64,000 nucleotides of DNA, from positions 3,448,772-3,512,771 of the forward strand of contig NZ_CP139707.1 of assembly GCF_034377145.1 (NCBI RefSeq). Direction: 5' to 3'. The notes below the pieces were generated by a model that saw nothing but the letters and a program-made list of their open reading frames with translations, searched no databases and was not told the DNA's origin. The position numbers were made by a program, and so were the translations under genes. Below are positions 1 through 11,800 of this stretch, piece after piece. How positions within the stretch are numbered: the first letter of the stretch is position 1; every line of letters starts with the position of its first letter. Source of the stretch: Sulfitobacter sp. OXR-159. GTDB lineage: Bacteria; Pseudomonadota; Alphaproteobacteria; Rhodobacterales; Rhodobacteraceae.

Positions 1-1538
1 CGGTTAAGATGCGCGGTTTGTAGCACCTGCCCCTTGGCCAGGGTAAAGCCTGCCGCCTGCGCCGTTTCGCGCAGGGATTCCAGTTTCTCCGGTGAGGGTT
101 CCTCGTGAATGCGAAACAGCAGCGGTGTTTTCTTTTTCAGCAAGGTCTCGGCGGCAGCGACATTCGCCAGCACCATGAACTCTTCGATCAGCTTATGCGC
201 GTCGAGCCTTTCGCGGAAGTTGACCGATTTCACCTTGCCGTCGTCGCCCAACTCAATCCGGCGCTCCGGTAGGTCCAACTCAAGCGGTTGCCGCTCGGCC
301 CGCGCAGTTTTCAGTGCGCCGTAGGCGGCATAAAGCGGTTTCAGCACAGGCTCCAACAGCGGGCCGGTGCGGTCGTTGGGGTTGCCGTCAATGGCGTCCT
401 GCACCTCTTCGTAATGCAAGGATGCGGGCGAGCGCATCAGCCCGCGATGGAACGTATGACCGATCTTGTTGCCCTTGGCATCCAGCACCATACGCACGGC
501 GATACAGGCGCGCGGGACACCTTCGTGCAATGAGCACAGATCGCCCGACAGGCGATCCGGCAGCATCGGCACAACGCGGTCGGGGAAATAGGTGGAGTTG
601 CCCCGTTTGCGCGCTTCGATATCCAACGCCGAACCGGGTGTGACATAGGCGGCCACATCGGCAATGGCGACCCAGACGACATGACCACCCTCGTTCTTGG
701 GGTCCTCATCCGCATGGGCATAGCAGGCGTCATCATGGTCACGCGCATCCGACGGGTCGATGGTGACCAATGGCAGATCACGCAGGTCCTCGCGGCCCTT
801 AAGGCCCTGCGGTTTCGCTGCATCGGCCTGCTCGATCACCTTATCGGGGAAATCATCGGGAATGCCGTGCTGATGGATCGCGATAAGTGACACCGCGCGC
901 GGCTCTGAGGGGTCGCCCAACCGCTCGACAATTCGCGCACGGGGGGAGCCCATGCGCCCCTTTGGTCCGGCCTGCTCGGCCTCGACCAATTCGCCGTCCT
1001 TGGCCCCGTGGGTATGGTCTGCCCCGACGCGCCATTCACGGTCTGCGCCCTTGTCGATCGGCACGATCCGCCCGCCTTCGGCAGCCTTGCGGAAGATGCC
1101 CAACACCTTTTTCGGGTTGCTGCCAATGCGCCGGATCAGCCGCGCCTCATAGTGGTGGTCTTCGCCTTTCACCAGCGTCAGCCGCGCCAGAATGCGGTCG
1201 CCTTCGCCAAGGGCGGGGTCGCTGTCGCGCGGGATCAGCAACACGACGGGCTCTTTCCCCTCACCGTGCCACTCCATCGGCTTGGCAAACAGATCGCCAT
1301 CCTTGTCCGGCCCCGTGACCAACAGCACCGAGACCGGCGGCAAGCGATCCGGGTCTTGATAGCTGCGCTTGCGCTTCTCCAGATGGCCTTCGGCCTCCAG
1401 CTCTTTCAGTACGCGCTTCAGATCGATCCGCGCCGCACCTTTGATGCCAAAGGCTTTGGCGATGTCGCGCTTGGCCGTCAGCGTGGGGTTCTGTTCGATC
1501 CAGTCGAGGATCTCGGATTTGCTGGGTATCTTGCTCAT
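1..1538 (-). CDS. rnr: Ribonuclease R, 3'-truncated by the window edge
   Basis: 3'-5' exoribonuclease that degrades structured RNA in the cytoplasm. I translated the minus strand from the ATG at 1538 to base 1 and found one open frame of 512 codons with no stop, so the gene continues outside the window (family length is about 750 residues). The N-terminus looks like the winged-helix region, and the RNB catalytic domain is marked near residue 261 by DPSDARDHDDA, the Asp-rich magnesium site. The second half of the RNB domain follows (RLSGDLCSLHEG; HKLIEEFMVLANVAA), and the C-terminal S1 domain is off the edge. The start lies 33 bases beyond the end of the next gene, which is on the same strand, so the two may be cotranscribed. 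Family assignment is secure. Confidence 0.93.
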   Translation of the reverse strand, partial: MSKIPSKSEILDWIEQNPTLTAKRDIAKAFGIKGAARIDLKRVLKELEAEGHLEKRKRSYQDPDRLPPVSVLLVTGPDKDGDLFAKPMEWHGEGKEPVVLLIPRDSDPALGEGDRILARLTLVKGEDHHYEARLIRRIGSNPKKVLGIFRKAAEGGRIVPIDKGADREWRVGADHTHGAKDGELVEAEQAGPKGRMGSPRARIVERLGDPSEPRAVSLIAIHQHGIPDDFPDKVIEQADAAKPQGLKGREDLRDLPLVTIDPSDARDHDDACYAHADEDPKNEGGHVVWVAIADVAAYVTPGSALDIEARKRGNSTYFPDRVVPMLPDRLSGDLCSLHEGVPRACIAVRMVLDAKGNKIGHTFHRGLMRSPASLHYEEVQDAIDGNPNDRTGPLLEPVLKPLYAAYGALKTARAERQPLELDLPERRIELGDDGKVKSVNFRERLDAHKLIEEFMVLANVAAAETLLKKKTPLLFRIHEEPSPEKLESLRETAQAAGFTLAKGQVLQTAHLN

Positions 1539-1570
1539 ACCTCAGCAGGTAGCACGCAGCCCCCCTGTCG

Positions 1571-2140
1571 TCATGGCAAATCGTGAATTTCGTCCACGTC
1601 GCGCAGGGTTGAGACTTCGGCGATGCGGTAGCCCGGCAGGGTCGCACGGCTGTCGGCCAGCGCGTAAGGGCCGGACCAGCGCACAGCGTCGAAAAGGCTG
1701 GGCGGTGCGCGGCGGGGGTGTTTCAACCCCACCAGCCAATAGCCCCCATCGGGCGCGGGGCCAAAGACCGCGTCATGTCGTCCGAGCGCGTCGAAGGCCC
1801 GCGCAAGTTCCTTGCGGTTGATGCCCGGAATATCCGCCCCGATCACACAGGCCGGGCCGGGTGCGGCGCGTAGCATCCGTGCCATGCGGTCGCCCAGATT
1901 GCCCCTGCCCTGCGGCCAGCGGGGCAAATGCGCGGACCAAACCCGGCTTTGCAGCCCTTCGACATCCGGCGCGACAGCCAGTACCACCTGCCAACGCGGA
2001 TCTTCGATGCGGCGCAGCAGGCGGCGCGTCTGGTGGCGAAACCACCATGCCGCGCCCACCATGCCGAGGTCACGGCCCAGCCGGGTTTTCACCCGACCGG
2101 GATGCGGTTCTTTTACCATAACGATGAGCGTTGGTTTCAC
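1571..2140 (-). CDS. DUF2064 / TIGR04282-type glycosyltransferase-like protein
   Basis: A 189-residue protein of the GT-A-like nucleotide-diphospho-sugar transferase fold, in the family related to the arsenosugar-associated transferase. Visible family marks are the N-terminal [14 protein letters not shown] segment, a central CVIGADIPG block (metal/nucleotide-site region) and [14 protein letters not shown]. The start is GTG at 2140, overlapping the dapE stop as GTGA, which implies translational coupling and one transcript with dapE. The substrate is unknown: many members have no arsenic context and no arsenic genes are seen here, so the arsenosugar label should not be taken as a function. Confidence 0.82.
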   Translation of the reverse strand: MKPTLIVMVKEPHPGRVKTRLGRDLGMVGAAWWFRHQTRRLLRRIEDPRWQVVLAVAPDVEGLQSRVWSAHLPRWPQGRGNLGDRMARMLRAAPGPACVIGADIPGINRKELARAFDALGRHDAVFGPAPDGGYWLVGLKHPRRAPPSLFDAVRWSGPYALADSRATLPGYRIAEVSTLRDVDEIHDLP

Positions 2141-3282
2141 GTGAAATAATTCCGCAGCACGCGGCTGTAGATGGATTTGAGCTGTTCGATATGTTCAACC
2201 CGCACATGTTCATCGACTTGGTGCATGGACTGGCCGACCAGACCGAACTCGACCACCGGGCAATGCGCTTTGACGAAACGCGCATCCGAAGTGCCGCCGG
2301 TGGTAGAAAGCTCGGGCTGCACGCCCGTCTCCGCCTCCACCGCGCCCGCAACCAGATCGGACAGAGCGCCCGGCGGGGTGATAAAGCTCTCGCCGGAAAT
2401 CTTGATCTCCACATCAACCTGCAGGCCAAATTCCCCTGCGATTTTATCCGCTTCGCCGCGCAGCCAATCGCTGAGGCTTGCGCCTGAATGGTGGTCATTG
2501 AACCGGATATTCACCGCGCCACGACACTGCGCCGGGATCACGTTGGTGGCCTTGTTGCCAGTGTCGACCGTCACAACCGCCAGCGTGGAAGGATCAAAAT
2601 GATCGCTGCCCTGATCCAATTCATGGCTCGCCAAACGATCCATCAGCCGCATCATCGCAGGCAGCGGGTTGTTGGCCCGGTGCGGATAGGCCGCGTGGCC
2701 CTGTTTGCCCGTCACCTTGAAATGCGCGTTCATCGACCCGCGCCGCCCGATCTTGATCATGTCGCCCATGGTCTCGGGGCAAGTCGGCTCCCCCACAAGG
2801 CAGACATCCATCCGCTCGCCGTTTTCGGCCATAAAATCCAACAGCGCCGTGGTCCCGTCGAGGGCGTCGCCCTCTTCATCCCCGGTGATCGCCAGCACGA
2901 TGGAGCCATCAGGCGGTGTGTCCTTCACGAAATCAACCGCCGCCGCGACAAAGGCCGCCACGCCGGATTTCATGTCGGTGGTGCCGCGGCCATACATGAT
3001 GCCGTCTTTGATCTCGGCTCCGAAAGGGGGAATCGACCAGTCGGCCTCATCCCCGATGGGGACCACATCGGTGTGACCGTTAAAGCCGAAAGACTTGGTG
3101 TTGCCCTTGTTGCCCCAGCGGGCAAAAAGGTTGCAAATGCCGCCCCGGTCCACGCGCGTGCAGTCGAACCCAGCCGCGCCCAGCACCTCTTCCAGCACTT
3201 CCAACGCACCATCGTTAACGGGGGTGACAGAGGCGCAGCGCACCAGTTTTGCGGTGAGATCAACAGGGTCGAGACCGGACAT
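2137..3282 (-). CDS. dapE: Succinyl-diaminopimelate desuccinylase
   Basis: Zinc-dependent M20 peptidase-family enzyme that hydrolyses N-succinyl-LL-diaminopimelate to LL-diaminopimelate and succinate in lysine and peptidoglycan synthesis. The 381-residue length is normal. The first metal ligand motif is [10 protein letters not shown], the catalytic Glu pair lies in [12 protein letters not shown], further ligands are in LVGEPT, and the C-terminal His is in [13 protein letters not shown] clear Shine-Dalgarno (AAGGAG) lies 5-6 bases before the ATG. dapD, which makes the upstream intermediate, is 1.7 kb away on the same strand, separated by two small genes. Confidence 0.95.
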   Translation of the reverse strand: MSGLDPVDLTAKLVRCASVTPVNDGALEVLEEVLGAAGFDCTRVDRGGICNLFARWGNKGNTKSFGFNGHTDVVPIGDEADWSIPPFGAEIKDGIMYGRGTTDMKSGVAAFVAAAVDFVKDTPPDGSIVLAITGDEEGDALDGTTALLDFMAENGERMDVCLVGEPTCPETMGDMIKIGRRGSMNAHFKVTGKQGHAAYPHRANNPLPAMMRLMDRLASHELDQGSDHFDPSTLAVVTVDTGNKATNVIPAQCRGAVNIRFNDHHSGASLSDWLRGEADKIAGEFGLQVDVEIKISGESFITPPGALSDLVAGAVEAETGVQPELSTTGGTSDARFVKAHCPVVEFGLVGQSMHQVDEHVRVEHIEQLKSIYSRVLRNYFT

Positions 3283-3383
3283 ATCGGCTCCTTTTCAGGG
3301 GTTATCGCTTGTCCGGTAACTTGTGTGGGCAAATCGCGCCGATGCCAAGGGGGCGCACTGCAATTCCCCGTGTGGGACCGTGG

Positions 3384-3722
3384 TCAGTCGAAAAACGGGG
3401 TCATTTGGGCGACGATGACCGAGTTTTCCTCTAGTGCGCGCTGCATCAACTCACGCTCTTCGCCGTCGATCTCTTGGCCCTCGGCCTCGCGCTCTTCCAG
3501 CGTGCCATAGCCGGTCACGTCCAGCGGGTTGGTGTCGGCCTGTTTGAGGATCGCCACGGTCTCTCGCACGGCTTCGGCCTCGTCGATACCAGAGGCGAAA
3601 CACATCAGCGCGGCCCCGGTGGCCTTGTCGGGCAGGCCATCGCCATCCTTGCGACCGATCTGAACCAAAAGGGTAAAGACCTGCTGGCGCGAAGGTTTCT
3701 TGGTTTTCTTGGGTTCAGACAT
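3384..3722 (-). CDS. Conserved hypothetical protein, 112 residues
   Basis: Not recognised beyond resembling small conserved proteins of Rhodobacteraceae. It is soluble, with a Lys-rich N-terminus (SEPKKTKKPSRQQ), a helix-rich body and an acidic C-terminal half (LEEREAEGQEIDGEERE), and has no signal peptide or membrane segment. It lies between the glsB-like gene and dapE on the same strand. A 9-bp stem hairpin sits directly in front of its start codon and no good Shine-Dalgarno is visible, so translation may be low or structure-dependent. The coding call rests on codon pattern and position. Confidence 0.66.
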   Translation of the reverse strand: MSEPKKTKKPSRQQVFTLLVQIGRKDGDGLPDKATGAALMCFASGIDEAEAVRETVAILKQADTNPLDVTGYGTLEEREAEGQEIDGEERELMQRALEENSVIVAQMTPFFD

Positions 3723-3727
3723 GATAA

Positions 3728-3753
3728 GGGCCGCCGATTGCTTTCGGCAGCCC
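3728..3753 (-). repeat. Hairpin abutting the start codon of the 112-residue protein gene
   Basis: GGGCTGCCG and CGGCGGCCC (read on the minus strand) pair around an 8-base loop with one mismatch, ending six bases before the ATG at 3722. It could be the terminator of the glsB-like gene upstream or a structure that limits ribosome access. There is no strong U tract, so the role is uncertain. Confidence 0.5.
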
Positions 3754-3810
3754 TAACCTTTTCGCTCAGACTTGGAAAGGGGCCGCGCCCCTGCCCTTAG
3801 GTCTTGGCAA

Positions 3811-4065
3811 TCAAGTCTTGCCGCGGACCAACCGTGTGACCCAGATCAGCAGGCAGGCACCGATAATACCGACCACCAACTGACCGAACCAACCGCCCAG
3901 CGTGCTGCCAACGATCAGCATCAAGAGCCAGTTCGCGACCAAGGCACCAACGATGCCGAGGATGATGTTCATGATCAGACCCATGTCCGATTTCATGATT
4001 TTTTCTGCGATCCAGCCTGCAAGGCCACCCACGATGATTGCGGCAAACCAACCGATACCCGTCAT
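3811..4065 (-). CDS. GlsB/YeaQ/YmgE-family small membrane protein
   Basis: An 84-residue inner-membrane protein of the transglycosylase-associated / stress-response family. Three hydrophobic stretches cover most of the chain (IGWFAAIIVGGLAGWIA, MNIILGIVGALVANWLLM, and a C-terminal LVVGIIGACLLIWV). The family glycine pattern GGLAGWIAEKIMKSD near the N-terminus is clear. Shine-Dalgarno AAGGAGA lies before the ATG at 4065. Members are often induced by acid or general stress, but the molecular role is unknown. It sits between dapD and the small unknown gene. Confidence 0.88.
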   Translation of the reverse strand: MTGIGWFAAIIVGGLAGWIAEKIMKSDMGLIMNIILGIVGALVANWLLMLIVGSTLGGWFGQLVVGIIGACLLIWVTRLVRGKT

Positions 4066-4121
4066 GTCGTCAATCTCCTTTGAATTCAGGTCTCAACGCT
4101 ATGAAGGGGCATTTGGTTCCC

Positions 4122-4949
<828 letters not shown>

Positions 4950-5121
4950 GGGGCAAGTCTCCGAATGTGAAAAGGCCTTTTGAGGGCTATAGCCTTGCAC
5001 CGCCTAGGGTGCAATTGCCGGGCGATGAGGGGCGTGGTCATTCTGCGATCAACAATGCATGTTGACCTGAGCGGCCATCGCGCCACCTGAGCCAAGCCCT
5101 AGACCAAGGAAAGACCCGAGG

Positions 5122-5985
5122 ATGACCGAGGAACACCGCCACCCCCTGCGCCGCGCCAATGTTGACCGCGCCAAGGCCCAAGACGCCCCCGACACGCCGC
5201 AAACCCGCGCGCCCGCCTACCGTCTGGCCTTTACCGACGATGACTTCATGTGCCGCGATGAGCTGCGCCCGGTGCGCCTGCAACTGGAATTGCTCAAGCC
5301 CGAACTGCTGCTCGATGCCCACGGCATCCAATCAACCATCGTGCTCTTTGGCGGCGCGCGCATTCCTGCACCAGCCGAGAAACACACCGCCCGCACCAAG
5401 ACGCTGGCCGATCTGTCGCGTTTTTATGACGAGACGCGCACCTTTGCCCGGCTGATGACTGAAAAGTCGATGGAGACCGGCGGCGTGGAGAACGTCATCG
5501 TCACCGGCGGTGGGCCGGGTGTGATGGAGGCGGGCAACCGTGGCGCGTTGGACGCAGGCGGCCATTCCATCGGCCTGAATATCGTTCTGCCGTTTGAGCA
5601 GGCGCCCAACGAATATGTCACGCCGGAGCTTTGCTTTAACTTCCACTATTTCGCGATCCGCAAGATGCATTTCCTGATGCGCGCCCGCGCGATCTGCGTC
5701 TTCCCCGGTGGTTTCGGCACCATGGACGAGCTCTTTGAGGCCCTGACGCTGATCCAGACCGGCCGCATGAACCGCGTGCCCTTCTTGCTGTTTGGGCGCG
5801 AGTTCTGGGAAAAAATCATCAATTGGGACGCGCTGGCCGATGCCGGAACGATCTCTGCCGAAGACCTCGACCTGTTTCGCTTTGTCGAAAGCGCGGATGA
5901 GGCGATGGAGGTGATCGAGAATTGGGAAACCGCCCCCGCCCGCGAACATGTGCCGGGCCGGGAAGAGGTCGAAGATCATGGCTGA
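5122..5985 (+). CDS. LOG-family nucleotide 5'-monophosphate N-glycosidase-like protein
   Basis: A 287-residue TIGR00730-type Rossmann-fold protein. The diagnostic motifs are GGGPGVMEAGNRGA (about 129-142) and PGGFGTMDE (195-203), which form the ribose-phosphate and catalytic site of cytokinin riboside 5'-monophosphate phosphoribohydrolases (LOG); bacterial relatives also cleave AMP. It has an N-terminal extension of about 65 residues before the core, as in the longer bacterial LOG group. AAGGAAAG lies upstream of the ATG. It is divergent from dapD and convergent with the nitronate monooxygenase gene. The physiological substrate cannot be told from sequence. Confidence 0.87.
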   Translation: MTEEHRHPLRRANVDRAKAQDAPDTPQTRAPAYRLAFTDDDFMCRDELRPVRLQLELLKPELLLDAHGIQSTIVLFGGARIPAPAEKHTARTKTLADLSRFYDETRTFARLMTEKSMETGGVENVIVTGGGPGVMEAGNRGALDAGGHSIGLNIVLPFEQAPNEYVTPELCFNFHYFAIRKMHFLMRARAICVFPGGFGTMDELFEALTLIQTGRMNRVPFLLFGREFWEKIINWDALADAGTISAEDLDLFRFVESADEAMEVIENWETAPAREHVPGREEVEDHG

Positions 5986-6005
5986 TCGGGCTTTGCCCGG
6001 CCATG

Positions 6006-6971
6006 TCACCGGGTAAAGGTCTGGCCCAAGGCCATTTCGGCCCCTTGGACAATATCGCGCAGGATATCGGCGGCGGGTTTGACCGCGCCGATCAACCCTG
6101 CGACCTCTCCGACAAAGGCGTTGGCGGTGCGGGCATCGCCCTCTGCCACCGCCGCCTGCCAACGTGGCAACTCCTGCGCCAGCGCGGCGCGCAGCCCGGC
6201 AGGGTCATCATGCCAGCGGTCCGTAAACTCATTGCGCAGCACCCTGCCCGTGTAGCGTTTGGGCCAGTCATAGCCGCGCATGATGTCGGTCACCGTGCTG
6301 CGCAGCGTGTCATCGCCGCTGGCCTTGATCGCGGCCTCAAGCATCGCGGGATGCACCAGCGCCTCTTCCGAGGCCCAGAAACGCGAGCCGACGACCGCCC
6401 CATCGGCCCCGAGCATCAGCGCTGCAGCCAACCCGCGCCCATCCGCCACGCCGCCCGCCGCACAAAGCAGCACCTCGGGCGCATGGCGGGCGATGTGATC
6501 CGCGATTTCGGGCACCAGCGTAAAGGTCGCGCGTTTTTCGCCGTGGCCACCGGCTTCGGCCCCTTGGGCGACAATGATTTCAGCCCCCAGATCAATCGCA
6601 TGGGCGGCATCGCGCAGGGTTTGCACCTGACAGATCAGAGGCACCTTGGCCGCTTGGATCGCGGGCACGAACTCTGCCGGATCGCCAAAAGACAGAAAGA
6701 CCGCCGCCGGATCGCGGGCGAGCACCTGCTCTAACGCCTGCGGATGCTCCCGCAGTTTCCAAGTGATAAAGCCGCAGCCGACCGATTGGTTGCCCGCCAG
6801 ATCTTGCTGCTCAGCGATCCATTCGCCGGAATCGTAAGCACCGCCGATCATACCCAAGCCCCCCGCGCTTGAGACCGCAGCCGCCAGCCGACCGCCCGCC
6901 GCAAAGGCCATGGGCGCTTGGATGATCGGATAGCTGATCCCCAGCCGTTTGGTCAGTCGCGTGGTCAGCAT
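6006..6971 (-). CDS. Nitronate monooxygenase family protein (FMN-dependent)
   Basis: A 321-residue TIM-barrel flavoenzyme of the NMO/2-nitropropane dioxygenase family, which oxidises alkyl nitronates such as propionate 3-nitronate. Visible family features are the N-terminal PIIQAPMAFAAGG, GGLGMIGGAY, and AQGAEAGGHGE carrying the conserved catalytic His, then the FMN phosphate-binding region AAGGVADGRGLAAALMLGADG. It begins three bases after the stop of the GMC oxidoreductase gene and is therefore in the same operon. Many family members are annotated by motif only, so the native substrate is unproven. Confidence 0.86.
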   Translation of the reverse strand: MLTTRLTKRLGISYPIIQAPMAFAAGGRLAAAVSSAGGLGMIGGAYDSGEWIAEQQDLAGNQSVGCGFITWKLREHPQALEQVLARDPAAVFLSFGDPAEFVPAIQAAKVPLICQVQTLRDAAHAIDLGAEIIVAQGAEAGGHGEKRATFTLVPEIADHIARHAPEVLLCAAGGVADGRGLAAALMLGADGAVVGSRFWASEEALVHPAMLEAAIKASGDDTLRSTVTDIMRGYDWPKRYTGRVLRNEFTDRWHDDPAGLRAALAQELPRWQAAVAEGDARTANAFVGEVAGLIGAVKPAADILRDIVQGAEMALGQTFTR

Positions 6972-6974
6972 CCC

Positions 6975-8588
6975 CTACCGCCCCGCCAGAATGGCGTCAG
7001 CGGCCTTTTCGGCGATCATCACCGTCGGCGAAGCCGTGTTGCCCGAGACGATCTTGGGCATGATCGAGGCATCCACCACTCTGAGCCCCTGTAGCCCGTG
7101 CACCCGCAGATCGGCATCGACCACCGCCATCGGATCACTGCCCATCTTGCAAGTGCCAACGGGGTGGAAAATCGTCGTGGCAATATCGCGCGCCTTGTCG
7201 AGCAGGTCTTCGTCGCTCTGCACAGCCGGGCCGGGCAGAATTTCCTCGGGCTGATAGGGGTGCAGCGCCTTGGCTGTCATGATGTGCCGCGCCTGTTTCA
7301 TGGCCGCGACCGCGACGCGCTTGTCGCTCTCGGCGGAAAGATAGTTCAGGCGTATGTCGGGCTGAACCGCACTGTCGCGGCTGGTCAGATGGCAAGAGCC
7401 GATACTCTCGGGCCGCAGGTTGCAGACCGAAACGGTAATCGCCGGGAACGGGTGCAGCGGGTCGCCCAGCTTATCCGTCGACAGGGGCTGCACGTGATAT
7501 TCCAGATCGGGCGTCTCAAGTGCCGGATCGGACTTGGTGAACATGCCGAACTGGCTAGGCGCCATCGCCAATGGGCCGCTGCGCCGCATGAGATATTCCA
7601 GCCCCATGCGCCCCTTCCCCCAAAGCGAATGGGTCATCGTGTTGAGCGTCTTGGTGTTTTGAACTTTATAGACGGTGCGGATCTGCAAATGGTCCTGAAG
7701 GTTTTCCCCCACGCCGGGCAGTTCATGCAGCGTGGTGATGCCCATGCCACTCAAAAGCTCGCTTTGTCCAATGCCCGAGAGTTCGAGGATCTTGGGTGAG
7801 TTGATTGCCCCCGCCGACAACAGCACTTCGCCCTCGGCCACGGCCCTCAGGGCGCGGCCTTCGTGGGTAAAGCGCACGCCGGTCACGCGTTTGCCCTCTA
7901 GGATCAGCCCATTGGTATGGGCATGGGTCATCACCCGCAGGTTGGGCCGCTGCATCGCGGGGCGCAAGAAACCACGCGCCGTGTTCCAGCGCACGCCGCC
8001 ATGTTGGTTCACCTCGAAAAAGCCCGAGCCTTCGTTGTCGCCATCGTTGAAATCGGCACGCGGTTCGATCCCGAACTCCCGCGCGCCGTCCTGCACGGCC
8101 TCCAGAATGTCCCACCGCAGGCGCTGTTTGCTGACCTTCCATTCACCACCGGCGCTGTGCATGTCATTGCCGCCCGCGTGGTGATCTTCGGACTTGAGGA
8201 AATAGGGCAGCACATCGTCCCAACTCCACCCGGTGTTGCCAAGTTGCCGCCAATGGTCATAGTCCGCCGCCTGCCCACGCATGTAAATCATGCCGTTGAT
8301 GGAGCTACAGCCGCCCAGCACCTTGCCGCGTGGATAGGTCAAAGAGCGCCCGTTCAACCCCGGCTCGGGCGCGGTTTTCATCATCCAATCGGTGCGCGGA
8401 TTGCCGATGCAATAGAGATACCCCACCGGCACCTTCACCCAGTGGTAGTTGTCATCCCCCCCGGCCTCAAGCAGCAGGACGTTATTGGCTGGATCAGCGC
8501 TGAGACGGTTGGCCAAAACACAGCCCGCGGTGCCCGCGCCGACGATGATATAGTCATAGTGACCCTCTAGCTGCGTCTCGTCATTCAT
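6975..8588 (-). CDS. GMC-family FAD oxidoreductase (choline dehydrogenase-like)
   Basis: A 537-residue glucose-methanol-choline family enzyme. The FAD dinucleotide-binding motif is at the N-terminus (IIVGAGTAGCVLANRLS, with Glu in LLLEAGG), and the GMC signature region is GKVLGGCSSINGMIYMRG. The C-terminal catalytic His is in HPVGTCKMG, followed by VVDASIMPKIVSGNTA. GGGAGAG precedes the ATG. No betaine aldehyde dehydrogenase or betI is adjacent, and the gene is paired with the nitronate monooxygenase instead, so another alcohol substrate is at least as likely as choline. Confidence 0.87.
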   Translation of the reverse strand: MNDETQLEGHYDYIIVGAGTAGCVLANRLSADPANNVLLLEAGGDDNYHWVKVPVGYLYCIGNPRTDWMMKTAPEPGLNGRSLTYPRGKVLGGCSSINGMIYMRGQAADYDHWRQLGNTGWSWDDVLPYFLKSEDHHAGGNDMHSAGGEWKVSKQRLRWDILEAVQDGAREFGIEPRADFNDGDNEGSGFFEVNQHGGVRWNTARGFLRPAMQRPNLRVMTHAHTNGLILEGKRVTGVRFTHEGRALRAVAEGEVLLSAGAINSPKILELSGIGQSELLSGMGITTLHELPGVGENLQDHLQIRTVYKVQNTKTLNTMTHSLWGKGRMGLEYLMRRSGPLAMAPSQFGMFTKSDPALETPDLEYHVQPLSTDKLGDPLHPFPAITVSVCNLRPESIGSCHLTSRDSAVQPDIRLNYLSAESDKRVAVAAMKQARHIMTAKALHPYQPEEILPGPAVQSDEDLLDKARDIATTIFHPVGTCKMGSDPMAVVDADLRVHGLQGLRVVDASIMPKIVSGNTASPTVMIAEKAADAILAGR

Positions 8589-8862
8589 GGTGATCTCTCC
8601 CGATATTCTGGCCCGCCTCCCCGGCGCATCATTGGTAGAGCGCCCGGCGACAGGTCACAATCCCTGCCGTAAGTCGCCGCCCGCCGCAGCATTTGCCGCA
8701 AAGCCACATTCCCCGCGCTTTGCCCGTGCAGCGCATCCGTTTGTTGATTTTTTCGACCCTTAGGTGAATATGGCCGAACTGGATATATTGCCCCTATGCG
8801 TTAGGTTTTGCCTTGGGGTTAAAATTTCGCCGCCTTCTGGTGGCCAGAGACAAGGGCTATAA

Positions 8863-11800
8863 TTGGTGCGGCGACCCGAATTTATACTGTTTCTCGGATG
8901 TCTCGCCATCACCTTTGGGGTGTTTCTCTACAGCAATCGCAGCAATGATCTCGCCACCGAACGGGCCTTTGACCGGATCGCCGAGGAAAGCCTGCAAAGC
9001 CTCGACGCGAGGATGCACACCTATTTGCAGAGCCTCAACGGCATCGCCGCCTTCATGAACGCCTCTGACGAAGTGACCGCCAGCGATTTCGCGCATTACG
9101 TCGATACGCTGGAGATCGACACCTTCCTGCCCGGCATCAACGGCATCGGCTTTGTCGCCCCGGTCGCCCGAGGGACCGAAGAGGCTTTCATCGAAGAGGT
9201 AACCGCCCTCGGGATAGAAGATTTCCGGATCCACCCCAACACCGGCAACGCCGAGAAGATGGTGATCCAATATATCTACCCCCAAGGGCCGAATGCAGAG
9301 GCCGTGGGCCTTGATATCAGCTTTAACGAGGACCGCCGCCGCGCCGCCCTGCGGGCCCGCGAGACCAGAGAGCCGCAACTGACACCGCGCATTCTGCTGG
9401 TGCAGGACAAATCCCGTCAGCCCGGTTTTCTGTTGCTGCGTCCAGTCTATGCCGCCGGCAACCGTCCGGCGCAGGATACGGCAGGCTTTATCGGTTGGGT
9501 CTATGCGCCCTTTGTCGGTGCAAACCTGCTGAACGCGCTGACCCCGGCTCAGGGGGAGGCCTATGAAATCAAAGTCTTCGATGGGCTGACCACCGCCCCG
9601 GAGAACCGGATTTTCGACAGCACGCCCGAAGGTGTCGAAAGCGGGCATCACAGCATTACCCAAACGATCGAACGCTTTGGCCGCCCTTGGACTGTGGTCC
9701 ATGTCAGCACGATCAGTTTCGACAGCGCCACGCACAGTGCCGTGCCGGAGATCCTGTTGATTTCCGGCATATTGCTGGCGATCCTTTTCTTCGTCGCCTT
9801 CCGCAGCCTGCGCCAGCGCAGCGCGGCCCTGGGCGAGCTTGCCGTGCTGCGCGAACGTCAGATCGACGCCCATGACGAGGAAAACCGCGCCGTCATCGAG
9901 AACGCTGTGACGCCTATTTTCTTGCTCGACGGCGAGGACCGCGTGCTTTTCGCCAACCAAGCGGCACTGGTCTGCTTTGGCTATGGGCATGAAGCGCTCA
10001 AGGGGATGGATTTCCGCAATCTCGTCACCGACTTGATCGAAGACCATGACCACGAGCAGGTCAACGCGGCAGGCAAGACCTGCTTTGGCCAAGACTTGAA
10101 GCTTGATCTACAACGCAACAGTTGGACCACCTACACCGGCGAGCGGCGCGTGACGGCAATCGTGCGCGATCTGACCTCGGAACTTGCGGTGCAGGATGAA
10201 CTGGCGAAGAACAAAGCGCTCTATGACCTCGCCCTCGAAGGCGCGCAGATCGGCGTTTTCGACATCGACCTGCGTACCGGGAAATCCGAGGTGTCCGACA
10301 CATGGCGGCGCATTCTGGGGATGGCCGATTTCGAGCGGTTGACCGATCCGCAGGCCGAATTCCTCAAACGTGTCCATACCGAAGACCTGCCGCTGCTGAA
10401 CCAGACCGATCAGGCCTGCATCTCGGGGCAGCAACAACGTTCCGTCACCGAATACCGGCTCAAGATTGGCACCGGGGAATGGCGCTGGATGCGCTCGGAC
10501 GCGGTGGTGACCGAACGCGATGAAAACGGCACTGCCTTGCGGATGGTCGGCACCCAGACCGATGTGACCGACATCGTCCATGCCCGCAACGCGCTTGAAA
10601 CCAGCGAGCGGCGGTTTCGGCAGGTGCTGGCAGCGGCCCCCGTGGGCATGGCGATCCTGGGCGAAGGGGGCGTGTTCAACAGCGTCAACAGCGCGCTTTG
10701 CACGCTCTGCGGCTATAGCGAAGAAGAACTGCTGTCGAATACCAAACTGGGCGATCTGATGCCCGAAGGCGATTTGCAAAAGCTCTATGGTGAGGTTCGC
10801 GGGCTCGTCGATTCGCGCAGTTCACAAAACTATCAGGCCGAATACCGCATTACTCACAAGCTGGGCTATGAACGCTGGGGCCTGTTCAACGTCTCGTGGA
10901 CCTTTGACAAGAACACGCGCGGCCATGTCTTTATCGTTCAGATCAACGACATCACCGACCAAAAGAAGCTTGAGCAGATCAAGAGCGAATTCGTCTCGAC
11001 GGTCAGCCATGAGCTGCGCACGCCGCTGACCTCGATCAAAGGGGCCTTGGGTCTGATCGACACCACGGACAACAGCCGCTTCCTCCCGGCGCATATCCGG
11101 CTGATCGACATCGCGCGCAGCAATGCCGACCGGCTGTCGCATATCGTGAACGATATTCTGGACCTCGAAAAGATTTCGTCGGGCGAGGTGCAGTTCGATT
11201 TCCACGATGTTGATCTGAACAAGGTGATCAGCGACTCGGTCAACGAAATGTCGCCCTTCGCGATCACTCATAACAACATTCTGGGCGTGCAACTGCCCGA
11301 CAAACCGCTGACGGTTCGGGTGGATGAAAGCCGCACGCGGCAGGTCTTGGCCAATCTTATCTCAAACGCCTGCAAATATTCCGATGCCGAGAGTGAGGTG
11401 CAAATTCGCGCCGAGCGGCTGGGGGACCGGGCGATTGTCTTTATCCAGAACACCGGCCCCGGCGTGCCGGAAAACTTCCGCCCGCGCATCTTTCAGGCGT
11501 TCTCTCAGGCCGATGGGTCCGACACCCGTGCCAAGGGCGGCACCGGGCTGGGGCTGAACATCACCCGGCAGATCATCAAACGTCAGGGCGGTACCATCGG
11601 ATTCGAAAGCATCCCGAAAGGCGTCACCGTCTTTTGGTTCACCTGCCCCATCGCCGAGGCCGAAACCGTGCAATCGCCCGCCGCCCCCGACGCGGAAGTC
11701 GGGGAGCGGGACACGAAGCTGCGCGTGCTGCATATCGAAGACGATATAGACTTTGCAGAGGTGATCCGCACCGGTTTGGACAGCGTGGCAGAGGTGACCA